Assembly (NCBI GenBank): GCA_007570785.1
Contig: ML662449.1
Span: forward strand, 11,086,822 to 11,150,821
DNA: 64,000 bases
Direction: 5' to 3'
Source of the DNA: Antilocapra americana
Lineage: Eukaryota; Chordata; Mammalia; Artiodactyla; Antilocapridae
The position numbers and the translations under genes are program-made. Position 1 is the stretch's first letter. Each line of letters begins with the position of its first letter. Positions 22,540 through 34,003 of the stretch are shown here, piece by piece. A model generated the notes under the pieces. That model saw only the letters and a list, made by a program, of their open reading frames with translations, was not told where the DNA came from and did no database searches.

Positions 22540-24690
22540 TACCCACAGTGATGCAGGTAGCAACACCGTGACAGCAAACCAGATGGCAAAGGGTAAAAGA
22601 CCGTTGAGCAAGTCCTGAAAGCAGTGCTGACAGTGCAGGGCAAAACTGACCAACAAATTAGTTACCCACTAATAAAATAATGTCCTCTGGACCTTAAGTC
22701 TACCTTATCTAGATGTCAATGTTGGAAAAGGCTCCCATGTCATCATTCAATGGAGGCTAAGTTGCACTTACTCAGACTCATCTCTGACAGATTAATCTGG
22801 AAGCATAAAAGGCAGGATAGGTTCTAATTCTCTGCATTAACACTCAGGAACAAGGAATAAATGAAACCAAAGCACTTTCAGTTGCTTATAAATAACTTGC
22901 CTGCCAAGTACAGGGAAATGAAGTCAACCAGGAGAATGTATCTTGAGTCCAGCTGTCTCCTTAGGTTCCTGGACAAACCAAACCATCACATCTAGAAACC
23001 TTGCTTGGAAAATAGGTTTTGTGCCAAGAGGACATTTATTTCAAAAAATCAAATGGGCAACTTAATTTCAACCTTTCTGATTAAGCAGATCCTAGTGGTT
23101 CTATGAACATGCTTCCAACCTTTCCCCAAGGGAATTGAGTGGTAACATGGAGAGCATGACCGTTTATTTGGCTTAAGGAACACATTAATTTATCTGGTTT
23201 ATAGAATTTAAACATCTGACGAATGACAGTGGGGTTGATTTTATTCATCAGCTAATTGCTTTGCCACCTGGAGCTGAAGCTTTATATATGCAGCTTATAA
23301 AAGATCTGAAAAGGATCTCAATTATTCTTTAATTTGTTCCTTGAATATAAAGTAGGAAAATCTGGCTTAATCAAACATTGTCTCAATTCTACTGGGATAT
23401 GTCTAGTTACCTTTTAACAAGGTAAGCTTTCATTTAATCATATGATATGATAATTCCCCACTTTCAAGCCAAGTAGCCTCTTAGTTACAATCAATTTTCC
23501 ACTGAAAAAATAAACATTGTCTCTTTACTGAAATCCCAGTAGAGAAAAATAGCCCTTTTTAATGAAACTTACTGCTAATACAACCACACTAGGAATTTCT
23601 GTGTAGGAATCCATTAAACCTCCTAATTTGACATTGCTAGTAAATTGCAGAATCAAACGAATTCCACGAACAGTTTTCTACGTGCACATGGCCATTCTTG
23701 GCACACATGGAAGAAATGGATAATAAGCGTACATATACACGTGTGCATACACACAAACACACACACAGCATTACTCGAACCTATTAAATCTCACTTAATT
23801 AATACTTTAATCAAGTTGAATTCTACAATTTATCTGAGGGAGGAAAAAAGAGGAGAAACTAGCAGTCATGCAATTTCTTTAATTGCACCAAGTGAATCTG
23901 AAATGCCAGTTATGTGATAGAAGATGCTAGAAATCCCAAGGTAAAAAAGCAATAACAGACAGGCAACTGGGATATCCCTTGAAATAAGCTGAAAGTTAAA
24001 ACTACAATGCCATTATTTTAATGAGCCAAGGTATTGTGGGTTTATAGCCAAGTATTTGGTCCCTACTGTACCCAGTCTACCTTCCTCACCTCTTAGATGC
24101 CACACAGCTAGCTTCCAGGAAGTGGCAGTCAGGGAGAACTGGGGACCAGGCATTGCACAGGCTTCCTGGAGGATATCAGGTCATCAATGAGCACCTTGTC
24201 TAAGAAGAAAGAGGGTGTCCAGGGCCTAAGGCAGGTGAGTGGCAGAGGTACAGACAGGTGGCAAAGGACACATTGTCATTGAGATCAAGAACTTGAGTTC
24301 AAGGCAGGGCAGGTCCCTGGTTTCCTGAAAGCAAGAGAGAACTCAAAACCCTTAGGGACTGTTCTGTTTGATGAGACAAGGAACCAAAACAAAACTCAGG
24401 CAAGGGGAAATGCCACAAGCTCCCAAATGCAGACCTGAATGTAGACAACAGATCTGACCATAAACAATAAAGCAAGAAACTAAGAACTGGAACCAAGAAG
24501 AGTTTAGAGTAAAACCAGCCCCCTTTCATCATCTTCCAAAGCACTAGAACTGGGCCTTCCTTAAAAGTAGTTTGATAAATAACAACGTGCAGTCCAATAA
24601 AATCTTAAATGTTAGGACTGGAAGAGATCCTAAATAACATCTAACCCATTGTACACATGGATAACATGAGTCTCCCAGATGTCTAGAGCT
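22540..24690. other. Repeat-free AT-rich block, 2.1 kb
   Basis: No repeat recognised. 22.9-23.6 kb has evenly spread AT-rich motifs (attaattt, taattgc, tttaatttg) and no decay signature of an old transposon, which would fit a conserved noncoding element; this is inference only. Confidence 0.4.
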
Positions 24691-24694
24691 AGGA

Positions 24695-24910
24695 TAGCTT
24701 AACAGATAAGAGCTTAAACTCTAAAATCCAAACTCTAACCCTATATATAACTCACTAGGTGTGTCGGCTTTGGGCCGTTTTTGTGCTTCTATAAATGGAG
24801 ATAATATTAATAGTACCTGTTCCATAGGATGTTGTGAAAATTACATGAGATGATCTAGAGCCAGCAATTAGAATAGTGTCTGAGATGTATAACAACTCAA
24901 TAAATGATGC
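24695..24910 (+). repeat. MIR SINE
   Basis: 'aacagataagagcttaaactct', 'ataaatggagataatattaatagtacctgtt', 'gttgtgaaaattacatgaga' and 'caactcaataaatgatgc' cover most of MIR. Confidence 0.82.
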
Positions 24911-24915
24911 CTTCT

Positions 24916-24952
24916 ATGATGATGATCATCATCATCATCACATCATCATCAC
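24916..24952. repeat. (ATC)n/(GAT)n microsatellite with inverted centre
   Basis: The run switches strand: gatgatgatcatcatcatc is self-complementary about its centre, then continues as ATC units with one interruption. Confidence 0.9.
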
Positions 24953-25060
24953 TGTTATGAACTGAATGTTTTCCCCCAAAATCTGCATGTTGAAGTCCGA
25001 ACCCCTCAATGTGACTATAACTGGAGATAAAGCTTTTAAAGAGATAACTAAGGTTAAATG
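24953..25060 (+). repeat. MLT1-class LTR (ERVL-MaLR), left half
   Basis: Starts 'tgttatgaactgaatgtttt', the MLT1/MST LTR start, followed by 'ccccaaaatctgcatgttgaag' and 'cccctcaatgtgac'. It breaks at the L1 that follows and resumes at 26046. Confidence 0.82.
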
Positions 25061-26037
25061 GCAAAAACAGTATGGGGGTTCCTCAAAAAATTAAAATATA
25101 TAGAGCTAAAGGATCCAGCAGCCCTCTTCTGGGTATATACCCAAAGGAAATGAAGTCACTGTCTTAAGATATATTCTCTCCCGTGTTCATGGCAGCAGTA
25201 TTCACAATAGTCAAGACATGGAAACAACCTTTGTGTCTATCAATGGATGAATGAAGGAAATGTGATATTATATACAATGGAATATTATTCAGCCCCAATG
25301 AAGAAGCAAATCCTGCCTTTTGAGGCCACATGGAAAGACCTTGAGGGCATTATACTAATAAGCTAGGCAGAGAAAGACAAATATTGTATATTCCCACTCA
25401 TATGTGGAATCTGAAAAAGCCAAGCTCAAAGAAATAAATAGAATGGTGATTGCTAGGTCCTTGAGATGGAGGGAAGGAGCTGGAAGAACTAGGATGATGT
25501 TGATCCAAGGGTACAAACTTACAGTATAAGGCAAATAAGTTCTGGGGATCTAATGTACAGCTTGGTGATGCTAATTAACAGAACTTCATTAAATACTTGA
25601 AAGTTGTTATGAAAGTAGCTCATACAAGTTATCTCCACACATACACAAAATCATAATTATGTGAGGGGACAGAAGTGTTAACTAACTTGTTGTGGTAATC
25701 ACTTCAAAACTTATACATATATCAAATCATCCCATTGTATATCTTAAACTTAGATATGTTGTATATCAGTAATATCTCAAAATAACTGGAAAATAGTTAT
25801 AAATCTTTACAGATAAAAATTTTGTGCTCTCTGGAATCTGCTGCAGGTTAATTCTTGAAAGAAATTAGATTATGGTGAGTTGATACTTTTTGAGGCAAGG
25901 TGATAGATACATAGGAGTTGCTTTTCTATTCTTTCTGCTTTTTTAGATTTTTTAATTCAAAGCAAAATTTTAATTAAAATAGTATACTCAGTTCACTGTT
26001 AACACCACAATACTTAAAAAATAAAACAATACAAAAT
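25061..26037 (+). mobile_element. L1 LINE, ORF2 3' end and 3' UTR
   Basis: Begins in the ORF2 C-terminal region ('gcagccctcttctgggtatatacccaaagga', 'gcagcagtattcacaatagtc', 'aatattattcagcc') and runs through the 3' UTR to an A-rich end. No open frame survives. Perfect 8-bp TSD gttaaatg at 25053-25060 and 26038-26045. Removing the insert rejoins the LTR correctly. Confidence 0.9.
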
Positions 26038-26045
26038 GTTAAATG

Positions 26046-26305
26046 ATGTCATATGGATTTACCATAATCCATTTTGACTGGTATCCTTATAGGAGGAGGG
26101 AAATACAGCAGGGAGCACACACATAGAAAAAGACCACGTGAGGACATAGCATAAGGTGACCAGCTGTAAGCCAGAGAGAGTGGTCTTAGGAGAAACTGTC
26201 ACTACCAAAACCTTCATCTTTCAGCCTCTAGAATGGTAAGAAATAAGTTGTTTAAGCCACCCAGTCTGTAATATTTTGATATGGCAGCCCTAATAGTCTC
26301 TATCA
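26046..26305 (+). repeat. MLT1-class LTR, right half
   Basis: 'atccttataggaggaggg', 'cacgtgaggacatagc', 'tttcagcctctagaatggtaag' and 'agttgtttaagccacccagtctg...atatggcagccc' are the 3' half of the same LTR. It carries no internal retroviral region. Confidence 0.85.
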
Positions 26306-26955
26306 TTATTATCTGGGCCAAGTCGTACTGCCAGCTAAAGGCAGTGGCAGGAGGAGGACTCAACCTCTCCATGCTCTTCCCATCAATTTCCCCTCCCACA
26401 TTATTGCCCCAAATTCCCTGTTGGGTTTCTTATCCTAAAACACTAGTTCCTTATCCAGTTATAAGGGTCTAAGCTATTATTCAACAAAATATTGAAAGTG
26501 TAAGGAACAGGAAATTCTGGAAGAAAATCAAGGGTCTCTGTCTCAAGGAAGGAAGAAAGTTCTGAAGTGTATACCCTCCACCTCACCTGCCACAACCCAG
26601 TACACTCAGCAGGTCCAAAGTGGCTGTATTGAGGAACCCGGAAGCCGAGGGCCCCCAGGTAACAGGCTGGATCTAATGCACAGGTGATATCTCCTCACCA
26701 GAGCAGGATCATTCCAAGGAACCTGACTGGACCTTGATCCATGACCAGACTTCAGCTCACCTCAGTGGCTGCCATAGTCGTCTTGCGTTTCTGCCCCACC
26801 TGAAGCACCATACATACAGGTGAAAAGACTCCAGATGGTGACAGGGAATATTTGTTCCACAAGCAGTTTTGCCTCCTTTATAAAATGAATAGACTCAGTC
26901 TTCAAGGTTTCCAATCCCATTGACTGAAAAATAGGATGCACAACCCATTAAAATC
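26306..26955. other. Unique DNA
   Basis: Nothing recognised. Confidence 0.4.
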
Positions 26956-26970
26956 CACCAGAACATACAG

Positions 26971-27119
26971 GATGAGATGGTTGAATAGCATCACCAACTC
27001 AGTGGACATGAGTTTGAGCAAGCTCCAGGAGATAGTGAAGAACAGGGAAGCCTGACGTGTTGCAGTCCATGGGGTCTCAAAGAGTTGGCCACAACTGAGC
27101 GACTGAACAACAACAGCAA
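26971..27119 (+). mobile_element. BovB LINE, last 150 bp
   Basis: 'gatgagatggttgaatagcatcacc', 'catgagtttgagcaagctcc', 'gcagtccatggggtctcaaagagttgg', 'ctgagcgactgaacaacaac'. Perfect 11-bp TSD agaacatacag at 26960-26970 and 27120-27130. Confidence 0.92.
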
Positions 27120-27130
27120 AGAACATACAG

Positions 27131-27276
27131 AATGGATAAACAACAAGATCCTACTGCCTAGCCAAGGGAATTAATATCCTGTAATAAATTATAATGGAAA
27201 AGAATATATATATATAACTGAATCACTTTGCTATGCAGCAGAAATTAGCAAAACATTTTAATGCAACTATGAAAGT
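27131..27276 (+). repeat. L1 LINE 3' end fragment
   Basis: 'ataaacaacaagatcctactgcctagccaaggga', 'tcctgtaataaattataatggaaaagaata' and 'ctgaatcactttgctatgcagcag' follow the cetartiodactyl L1 3' UTR. Confidence 0.8.
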
Positions 27277-27490
27277 GGGCTTTCCTGGTGGTTCAGATGG
27301 TAAAGAATCCACTTGCAAGGCAGGAGGCCCAGGTTTGATCCCTGGTTCAGGAAGATCCCCTGGAGAAGGGAATGGCTACCTACTCCAGTACTCTTGCCTG
27401 GAGTATCCCAAGGACAGAGAAGCCTGGTGGGCCACAGTCCATGAGGCTGCAAACAGTCATATACAACTAACATTGTCACTTGTTTTCACT
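27277..27490 (+). repeat. Bov-tA SINE
   Basis: Head 'tgggctttcctggtggttca', centre 'ggagaagggaatggctacc', 3' half 'gcctggtgggccacagtcc'. Followed by a T/A-rich run. Confidence 0.92.
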
Positions 27491-27499
27491 TTATTTTTT

Positions 27500-27785
27500 T
27501 TTTAATTAAATGGTAAACTTTTACTCCATTCTTAGGCCTTTGTTTGTTTTTTACTCATCATCTTGCTGTTACAGAGGCAATGACTTAAATGCAGAAGCAC
27601 CCACACAGACAAGAGTTTTTACATCAATGCTCAAGTTACATCACTGGGCAATAACTGTAAAAGAACTATATCACAGTAGGTCACTGATTTGTGGGCTAAG
27701 CGTAGGAGAAAGAAATAAGGAAAAGGATCCTTAGAGATGGATTATACATCTTTTAGGAGAGAGAATCAAGTGTATGCCTTTTAAT
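27500..27785. other. Unique DNA
   Basis: Nothing recognised. Confidence 0.35.
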
Positions 27786-27789
27786 TTGG

Positions 27790-28030
27790 GTTTCTTATTC
27801 AACAGTTATCCACTGGGCCAGGTATAGTGTTCAATATAGGAAAAGCAACACATAACAAGATGCTGAGCCTGTTTTCAGAAGCTGAGGGTGAACAGGTGAT
27901 GATGTTATGACTGCCCACATGAGCTGACAGGTGATGGGAGAGAGGTAAAAATCCAGGGTGCTGTGAGACCCTAGAGCAGCACAGTCTTGGTGGGCAGAAA
28001 GAGCTTCTTTGAGGAAGCATCACCCAGAAG
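27790..28030 (+). repeat. L2 LINE fragment
   Basis: 'caacagttatccactgggccaggtatagtg' and later 'agcttctttgaggaagcat' follow the L2 3' region; strongly diverged. Confidence 0.5.
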
Positions 28031-28034
28031 AACC

Positions 28035-28400
28035 CTACGGGGCTTTCTTGGAACAGACTCCCCACCCCCATGTCCTCCACCTACCACTTCTCTGTAGAAA
28101 ACTTCAGCCTCTTAGGCCTTTTCTGAATTCCAAAGAGTAAGTTTAATCAGAGAAGTGAGAAAAGGCATAAAGGAAAACAGACAAGCAAGACAAAATAATA
28201 GTTCAGCCATTAAACAAAGTCAAGGACTTTGAGTTCTTCTTCAAGAACTATGGATAATATTCTGAGCCATGTCCTTTGAGCTATTGTGCAGATGCTGAAA
28301 CCCCCAGCAGGTGGGAGAAGTTCACCGTGTGCTCCCTACAAGCACAGAAACCTCCAGACTGGTTGGAACTAGAAGGTTAATGATGTTGACTCCCAATTAC
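28035..28400. other. Unique DNA
   Basis: Nothing recognised. Confidence 0.35.
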
Positions 28401-28404
28401 CTCC

Positions 28405-29680
28405 CAAATGGTGCTGATACAACTACATAATCATGTGCAAAAGAATGAAGCTAGACCCTTACCTCACACTGTACACAAAAATTGAATTGACTCTAAATGA
28501 ATCAAAGACCAAGCGGTAAGTTCTAAAACTATGAAAGTTTTAGGGGAAAACATGGAGCTAGAGCTTCAGAACCTCAGATTTGCCAATAGATTCTTTGATG
28601 TGACATCAAAAGCACAAGTAACAAAAAGGAAAATAGATCAATTAGGCTTCATAAAAATGAAAAGCTTTGTGCATCAAAGGGGGATACTATCAAGAAAATG
28701 GAAAAAGACAATTCACAGAATGGAAGAAAACATTTTCAAATCATATCTCCGATAGACGATTGTGTCTAGAATATATAAAGAACCCTTACAATTCAATAAG
28801 AAAAAGACAACTCGATTTAAAAATCGGGAAGAGATTTGAGTAGACATTTTGCTCAAGAAGATATACAAATGGGCAGTGAACACATGGAAAGATTACCAGT
28901 CTCATTAAATCAACAAGAAAATGTAAATCAATGTCATAATAATATACCACTTCACACCTACTGGTGATAATAAAAAAAATATGGACAGCAATAAGTTTTG
29001 GCAAGGATGTGGAAAATTCTGAAGACTGATACACTGTGGGGGGCAGGGAGGGGTGGACTATACAATAATGCACTTTCCGAGGCAGTCTGTCAGTTTCTCA
29101 AATGCTCAAACATACAGTTACCATATGACCCAGCAATTCCATTCCTAGATAATATATAACCCAAGAAAAATGAAAATATATGTGCACACAAAAACTTTCA
29201 CACAAATGTTGAGGGCACTCTTATGCATAATAGCCAAAAGGCAGAAACAACTCAAATATTCATTAATTGATGAATGGATAAACACAACACACGATACCCA
29301 TGCAGTGGCATATAAATAAAATTAAATATTAAATGAAATGTAAAAAGGAATGAAGTACTGATACATGCTACAAGATGAATGAGCCTTGAAAACATTGTGT
29401 AAATAGAAGAAGCCGATGACAAAACCAGATATTATGTGATCCCATCTGTATGAAATGTCCAGAATAAGTAAATCTATAGCGAAAAAAAATTGATTAGTGG
29501 CTGTCTAGGGCCAGGGGGATAAGAAGTAGGGTGTGGAATTTCCTTTTGGGGTAGTGAAACTGTACTTAAATTGACTATGATCATGGTTGTGTAACTGTGA
29601 ATAAAGAGGATTGTACACTATAAATGAGAGAACTGCATGGTATGTGAATTTTATCTCAAGCTGTTCCAAAAAAAATCCAT
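28405..29680 (+). mobile_element. L1 LINE, ORF2 C-terminal region and 3' UTR (older subfamily)
   Basis: L1 ORF2p carries endonuclease and reverse transcriptase; this copy retains only DNA from downstream of the RT. A 74-codon frame (28531-28755) reads in the expected L1 frame, with blocks KRKIDQLGFIKMKSF and HRMEENIFK typical of the ORF2 C-terminal third. Later landmarks are 'ttaccatatgacccagcaattccattcctag', 'gatgaatggataaacac' and 'ttagtggctgtctagggcc'. It ends in an A-rich end near 29675. Indels and stops throughout; inactive. Confidence 0.88.
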
Positions 29681-29689
29681 CAGTCCTCT

Positions 29690-30834
29690 CAGTGTTCAGA
29701 TCCCTTTTTCCCAGTCTTAAACATTCCATACTTTGTGCTTATTGCCCCAGGAGGTCCATTTGTGATGCACAAGTGTGCCTCTATGTAGCCTTCCACCTCA
29801 AGTTCACACTTGCAGTCTTGTGCCTTTGGTCCTCCAGATTCCTTGTATAATCCCAGTTCTCCTTAACATTCCTCACTAAAGAACATTCTCTTGTCCAGAA
29901 TTTGATCATCTTTTCCAAGATAACTACTTGATATTTTAATCCTAGATAACAAGTCTGTTTCTAATAAAGCCAGGATGAAAAGGTTAAAGAGATCAAACTT
30001 TTATCTGCAGATCTTTTGCTCCAAGCAGACAGATGTCCCAGCTGCAGGTGGTAAATATGTTGCATGAAGAACATACAACATTTTTCTGTTTCCCTCCTTT
30101 CAGATACTAACAGTTCTGATACCCAATAATAGACTCTATTTATGAGAATTAAAAACTAAACTGCTGGAGTGGAAGATATGTAAGTAGTCAGTAAGAAAAC
30201 AAAAAATTAACCTCCCAGCCTATGCTTATAATGAACAATTTCCACACTTGCCAGTGGTTAACCATTTCTAAATACTGTGCCTGTTCAAAATTATCTGTCT
30301 TTACTGAGCTTCCAAACTCAGTTATTGACTAAATTTTGTGCCAGGGGCATCTGCTCTTTAGCAGTAAACCAGATCGTTGTGGTGCCATAAAATATCCCCT
30401 TGAATACTTAGTGCAGTTAAAGTAATTCAGCCTCCCTTTGTCAGGCAGAAAAGGGGAATCAAATTAAAGCAAAAGACTTTGGGATTTTGGCTTTTGTTAT
30501 CTTCTTTCTTTCCTTTCATTTCTCTTAAATATCTCCTTGTTTCACCCCCAAAAATATAACTTGCCTGGAAAAACAATAGTCATTTTTCTTTAAAATGAAA
30601 AAAAGGAGACTAGAAACAAATATGCCATCTGTTAACAATGGATAATTCTGGATACTGAGAATACGCATACATTTTAATTTTCTTCGTTGTAGTTTTCTGT
30701 ATTTTTAATTGTTCAAAAAAAAACTTTTTCAATAAATAAAAATTTTAAACATATCCCATGTCTTTCAAAGCTTCATAACACAATCCCAGTCAAGAAACTA
30801 CTAATATTTCAATATAATATCCTGGCAGGCTCTC
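29690..30834. other. Unique DNA
   Basis: Nothing recognised. Confidence 0.4.
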
Positions 30835-32358
30835 AATTCAGTTCACTCGCTCAGTCATGTCCAACTCTCTGTGACCCCATGGAGAGGAGCAAGCCAGGCA
30901 TCCCTGTCCATCACCAACTCCTGGAGCTTGCTCAGACTCATGTCCTTCAAGTCGGTGATGCCATCCAACCATCTCATCCTCTGTCATCCCCTTCTCCTGC
31001 CTTCAATCTTTCCCAGCAACAGGGTCTTTTCCAGTGAGTCAGTTCTTTGCATCAGGTGGCCAAAGGATTGAAGTTTCAGCTTCAACATTAGTCCTTCCAA
31101 TGAATATTCAGGACTGATTTCCTTTAGGATGGACTGGTTGGATCTCCTTGCAGTCCAAGAGACTCTCAAGAGTCTTCTCCAACACCACAGTTCAAAAGCA
31201 TCAGTTCTTTGGCGCTCAGCTTTCTTTATGGTCCAACTCTCACATCCATCCATGACTACTGGAAAAACCAAAGCCTTGACTAGATGGACCTTTGTTGGCA
31301 AAAAAAATATCTCTGCTTTTTAATATGCTGACTAGGTTGGTCATAACTTTCCTTCCAAGGAGTAAGCGTCTTCTAATTTCATGGCTGCAATCACCATATG
31401 CAGTGATTTTGGAGCCCCCCCCAAAATAAAATCTGTCACTGTTTCCATTGTTTCCCCATCTATTTCCCATGAAGTAATGGGACTAGATGCCATGATCTTA
31501 GTTTTTTGAATGTTCAGTTTTAAGTCAACTTTTTCACTCTCCTCTTTCATTTTCATCAAGAGGCTCTTTAGTTCCTCTTCACTTTCTGCCAAAAGGGTGA
31601 TATCATCTGCATATCTGAGGTTACTGATATTTCTTCCAGAAATCTTGATTCCAGCTTGTGCTTCATCCAGCCCAGCATTTCTCGTGATGTACTCTGCATA
31701 TAAGTTAAATAAGCAGGGTGAAAATATACAGCCTTGATGTACTCCTTTCCCAATTTGGGACCAGTCCATTGTTCCATGTCCAGTTCTAACTGTTGATTCT
31801 TGACTTGCATACAGATTTCTTAAGAGGCATGTAAGATGGTCTGGTATTCCTATCTCTTGAAGAATTTTCCACAGTTTGTTGTGATCTACACAGTCAAAGG
31901 CTTTGGCGTAATCAATAAAGCAGAAGTAGATGTTTTTCTGGAATTCTTTTGCTTTTTCTATGATCCAGCAGATGTTGGCAATTTTACCTCTGGTTCCTCT
32001 GCCTTTTCTAAATCCAGCTTGACTATCTGGAAGTTCATGGTTCATGTACTGCTGAAGCCTGGTTGGAGAATTTTGAGCATTATTTTGCTAGCATGTGGGA
32101 TGGGTGCAATTGTGAGGTAGTTTGATTATTATTTGGCGTTGCCTTTCTTTGGGATTGGAATGAAAACTGACCTTTTCCAGTCCTGTGGCCACTGCTGAGT
32201 TTTCCAAATTTGCGGCATATTGAGTGCAACACTTTTACAGCATCATCTTTTAGGATTTGAAATAGCTCAACTGGAATTCCATCCCCTCCACTAGCTTTAT
32301 TCATAGTGATGCTTCCTAAGGCCCACTTGCCTTCTCTTTCCAGGATGTCTGGCTCAAG
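30835..32358 (-). mobile_element. BovB LINE, longest copy in the window
   Basis: Antisense, 5'-truncated, about 1.5 kb. A 234-codon minus-strand frame (31341-32045) covers much of the RTE reverse transcriptase: FIDYAKAFDCVDH (RT block with catalytic Asp), GKGVHQGCIFSPCLFNLYAEY and the YADD box at 31602-31613. Upstream, 32080-32304 reads KASGGDGIPVELFQILKDDA, the region N-terminal to the RT, in another frame. The RT frame is lost at a C-run (31415-31422, in 'ggagcccccccc') where the family has fewer C residues. The C-terminal domain continues in other frames (30984-31301). It reaches the BovB 3' end on the left. Inactive. The plus-strand frames here are shadows. Confidence 0.95.
31341..32045 (-). 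pseudogene. BovB ORF2 reverse transcriptase fragment
   Basis: The largest open frame in the window, inside the BovB copy above. Visible in order: linker LPDSQAGFRKGRGTR, RT block with FIDYAKAFD, the GKGVHQGC 'thumb-side' block, SNLRYADDITLLAE (YADD active site, replacing the more usual F/YxDD context) and KLNIQKTKIMAS. It lacks the endonuclease domain and the C-terminal region, and its first Met is not a native start. Remnant only. Confidence 0.9.
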
Positions 32359-32956
32359 CTTAGTTTTAAAAGGTTTTTTATAGATTCCTTGGGATCATGT
32401 TGTCTTCAGACACAGTCTTATTTCTTCTTTTCCAATCTGTTTTCCTTTTATTTCTTGTTCTTGTCTTATCACAGAGGCTAGAACTATGTTGAACAAGAGT
32501 AGTGAGAGCAAATATCCCTGCCTTGTTTCTGGTTTTAGAGGGAAAGTACTCAGTGTTTCACCACTAAGTTAGCTGTAGGATTTTTATGAGTTTTAGGAAG
32601 TTCCTGTCTATTCCTAATATGCTTAGAGTTTTTATCAGGAATGGGTATTAAATTTTGTCTAATGTTTGCAGTTCCTCAATTGATAGGATATTGGGCTAGT
32701 GGATTACATTGATTCATTTTCAAATATTTAATTGTTCTTACATACCTATAATAAATACCACTTGGTCATGGCCTATTATTCTTTTCATAAAGTGTCAGAT
32801 TTTATTTGCTAAATTTTTGTATATAAATTCATAAGATGTTTTGCATGTAATTTTCTTTGTGCTCTCTTTGCCTGATTTTGGAGCCACGGTAATATTTACA
32901 TGATAAAATGAATTGGAAAGTATTCCTTCTTCTTCTAATTTATGCAGAGATTGTGT
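32359..32956 (-). mobile_element. L1 LINE, ORF2 RT region, antisense, part 1
   Basis: Reverse-complement L1 ORF2: 'tatagattccttgggatcatg', 'cttttatttcttgttcttgtcttat', 'gttgaacaagagtagtgagagc', 'ttaccactaag..agctgtaggatttttatgag', 'ccacttggtcatgg'. It encodes (on the minus strand) the RT palm region, with many stops. Abuts the BovB on its left; truncated there. Confidence 0.88.
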
Positions 32957-32971
32957 AAAATTGGTGTTAAT

Positions 32972-33175
32972 CATGTCAATTATCATATGTGAAATCAATC
33001 GCCAGCCCAGGGTTGATGCTCGGGACTGGTGCACCGAGATGTCCCGGGGGAGGGAATCGGGAGGGAGGAGGGAGGGGGGTTCTGGAGGGGGAGCATATGT
33101 AAACCCATGGCGGTGTCATGTCATTGTATGGCAAAACCAACACAATAAAAAAAAAAGAAAGAAAGAAAGAAAAAA
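32972..33175 (+). mobile_element. Ruminant L1 3' tail inserted in antisense L1
   Basis: 'atatgtgaaatcaatcgccagc', 'gactggtgcaccgagatg', a G-rich tract, 'cccatggcggtgtcatgtc', 'gtatggcaaaaccaacac' and a poly-A/GAAA tail make the L1_BT-type 3' UTR. Perfect 15-bp TSD aaaattggtgttaat at 32957-32971 and 33176-33190, consistent with a fairly recent target-primed insertion. Confidence 0.93.
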
Positions 33176-33190
33176 AAAATTGGTGTTAAT

Positions 33191-34003
33191 GCTTCTTTGA
33201 ATGATTGATAAAATCCTCTCAATAAAATCATCTCAGCCTGGAGATTTCTTTTTCAGTGGCTATGTAATTGCAAATTCAACTTTAAATTAATTATAAGACT
33301 ATTTAGATTATCTGTTTAATCTTGGCTGAGTTTTGGTAGCTTGTGTTTTTGAGAAATTGGTCAATTTCTTCTGAGTTTGGAATGTCTGAGCATAAACTTG
33401 TTTGTAATAATGCCCTATTATCCTTTCAATAACTACAGGATCTGTTGTGATATCCTCTTTCTAATTCCTGTTACTGAGGATTTGTGTATTTTCTTTTTTA
33501 TCTGTGTTCTTGCTAGAGATTTATCAATTTTATTAATTTCTTTTCAATGACTAATATTGTTTCTTTCATATTTTTCTATTTTCCCATTTTTAATTTTATT
33601 TATTTATGCCCTTTATTATTTCATTTCTCTGCTTGCTTTGGGTCTTCTTTTTCTAGTTTCTTGAGGTGGAAACTTTGATTATTGATTTGAGATCTTTCCT
33701 CTCTTCTAACATAAGCATCTAGTGGTATAAATTTCCCTTGTAGCACCACATCCCAAATGTTGATTATGTTGTGTTTTCACTTTTATTCAATTCTACACAT
33801 TTTTAAAATTTCTTTTGAGGTTCCCCCTTTGATCCATGAGTTGTTTAGAACTGTGTTGTTTAACTTCCAAGTATTTGGAAATTTTTCTGTTGCATTTTTA
33901 TTATTGGTTTCAAGTTTGATTCTATTATGGTTTAATAATCTAAATAATTTCAATCCTTTTAAATTTTGTAGCTTGATTTATGATTCAAGATATGGTCTAT
34001 CTT
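33191..34003 (-). mobile_element. L1 LINE, antisense, part 2
   Basis: Continues the host L1: 'cttctttgaatgattgataaa', 'ttttgagaaattggtcaatttcttctg', 'ttgctagagatttatcaattttatt', 'ttgaggtggaaactttgattattga', 'tagtggtataaatttccc'. Decayed, no long minus-strand frame. Confidence 0.88.

Noticed and set aside
31510..32120. Plus-strand frames over the antisense BovB (75-94 codons)
   Set aside because: Shadows of the minus-strand reverse transcriptase; the RT motifs are on the minus strand.
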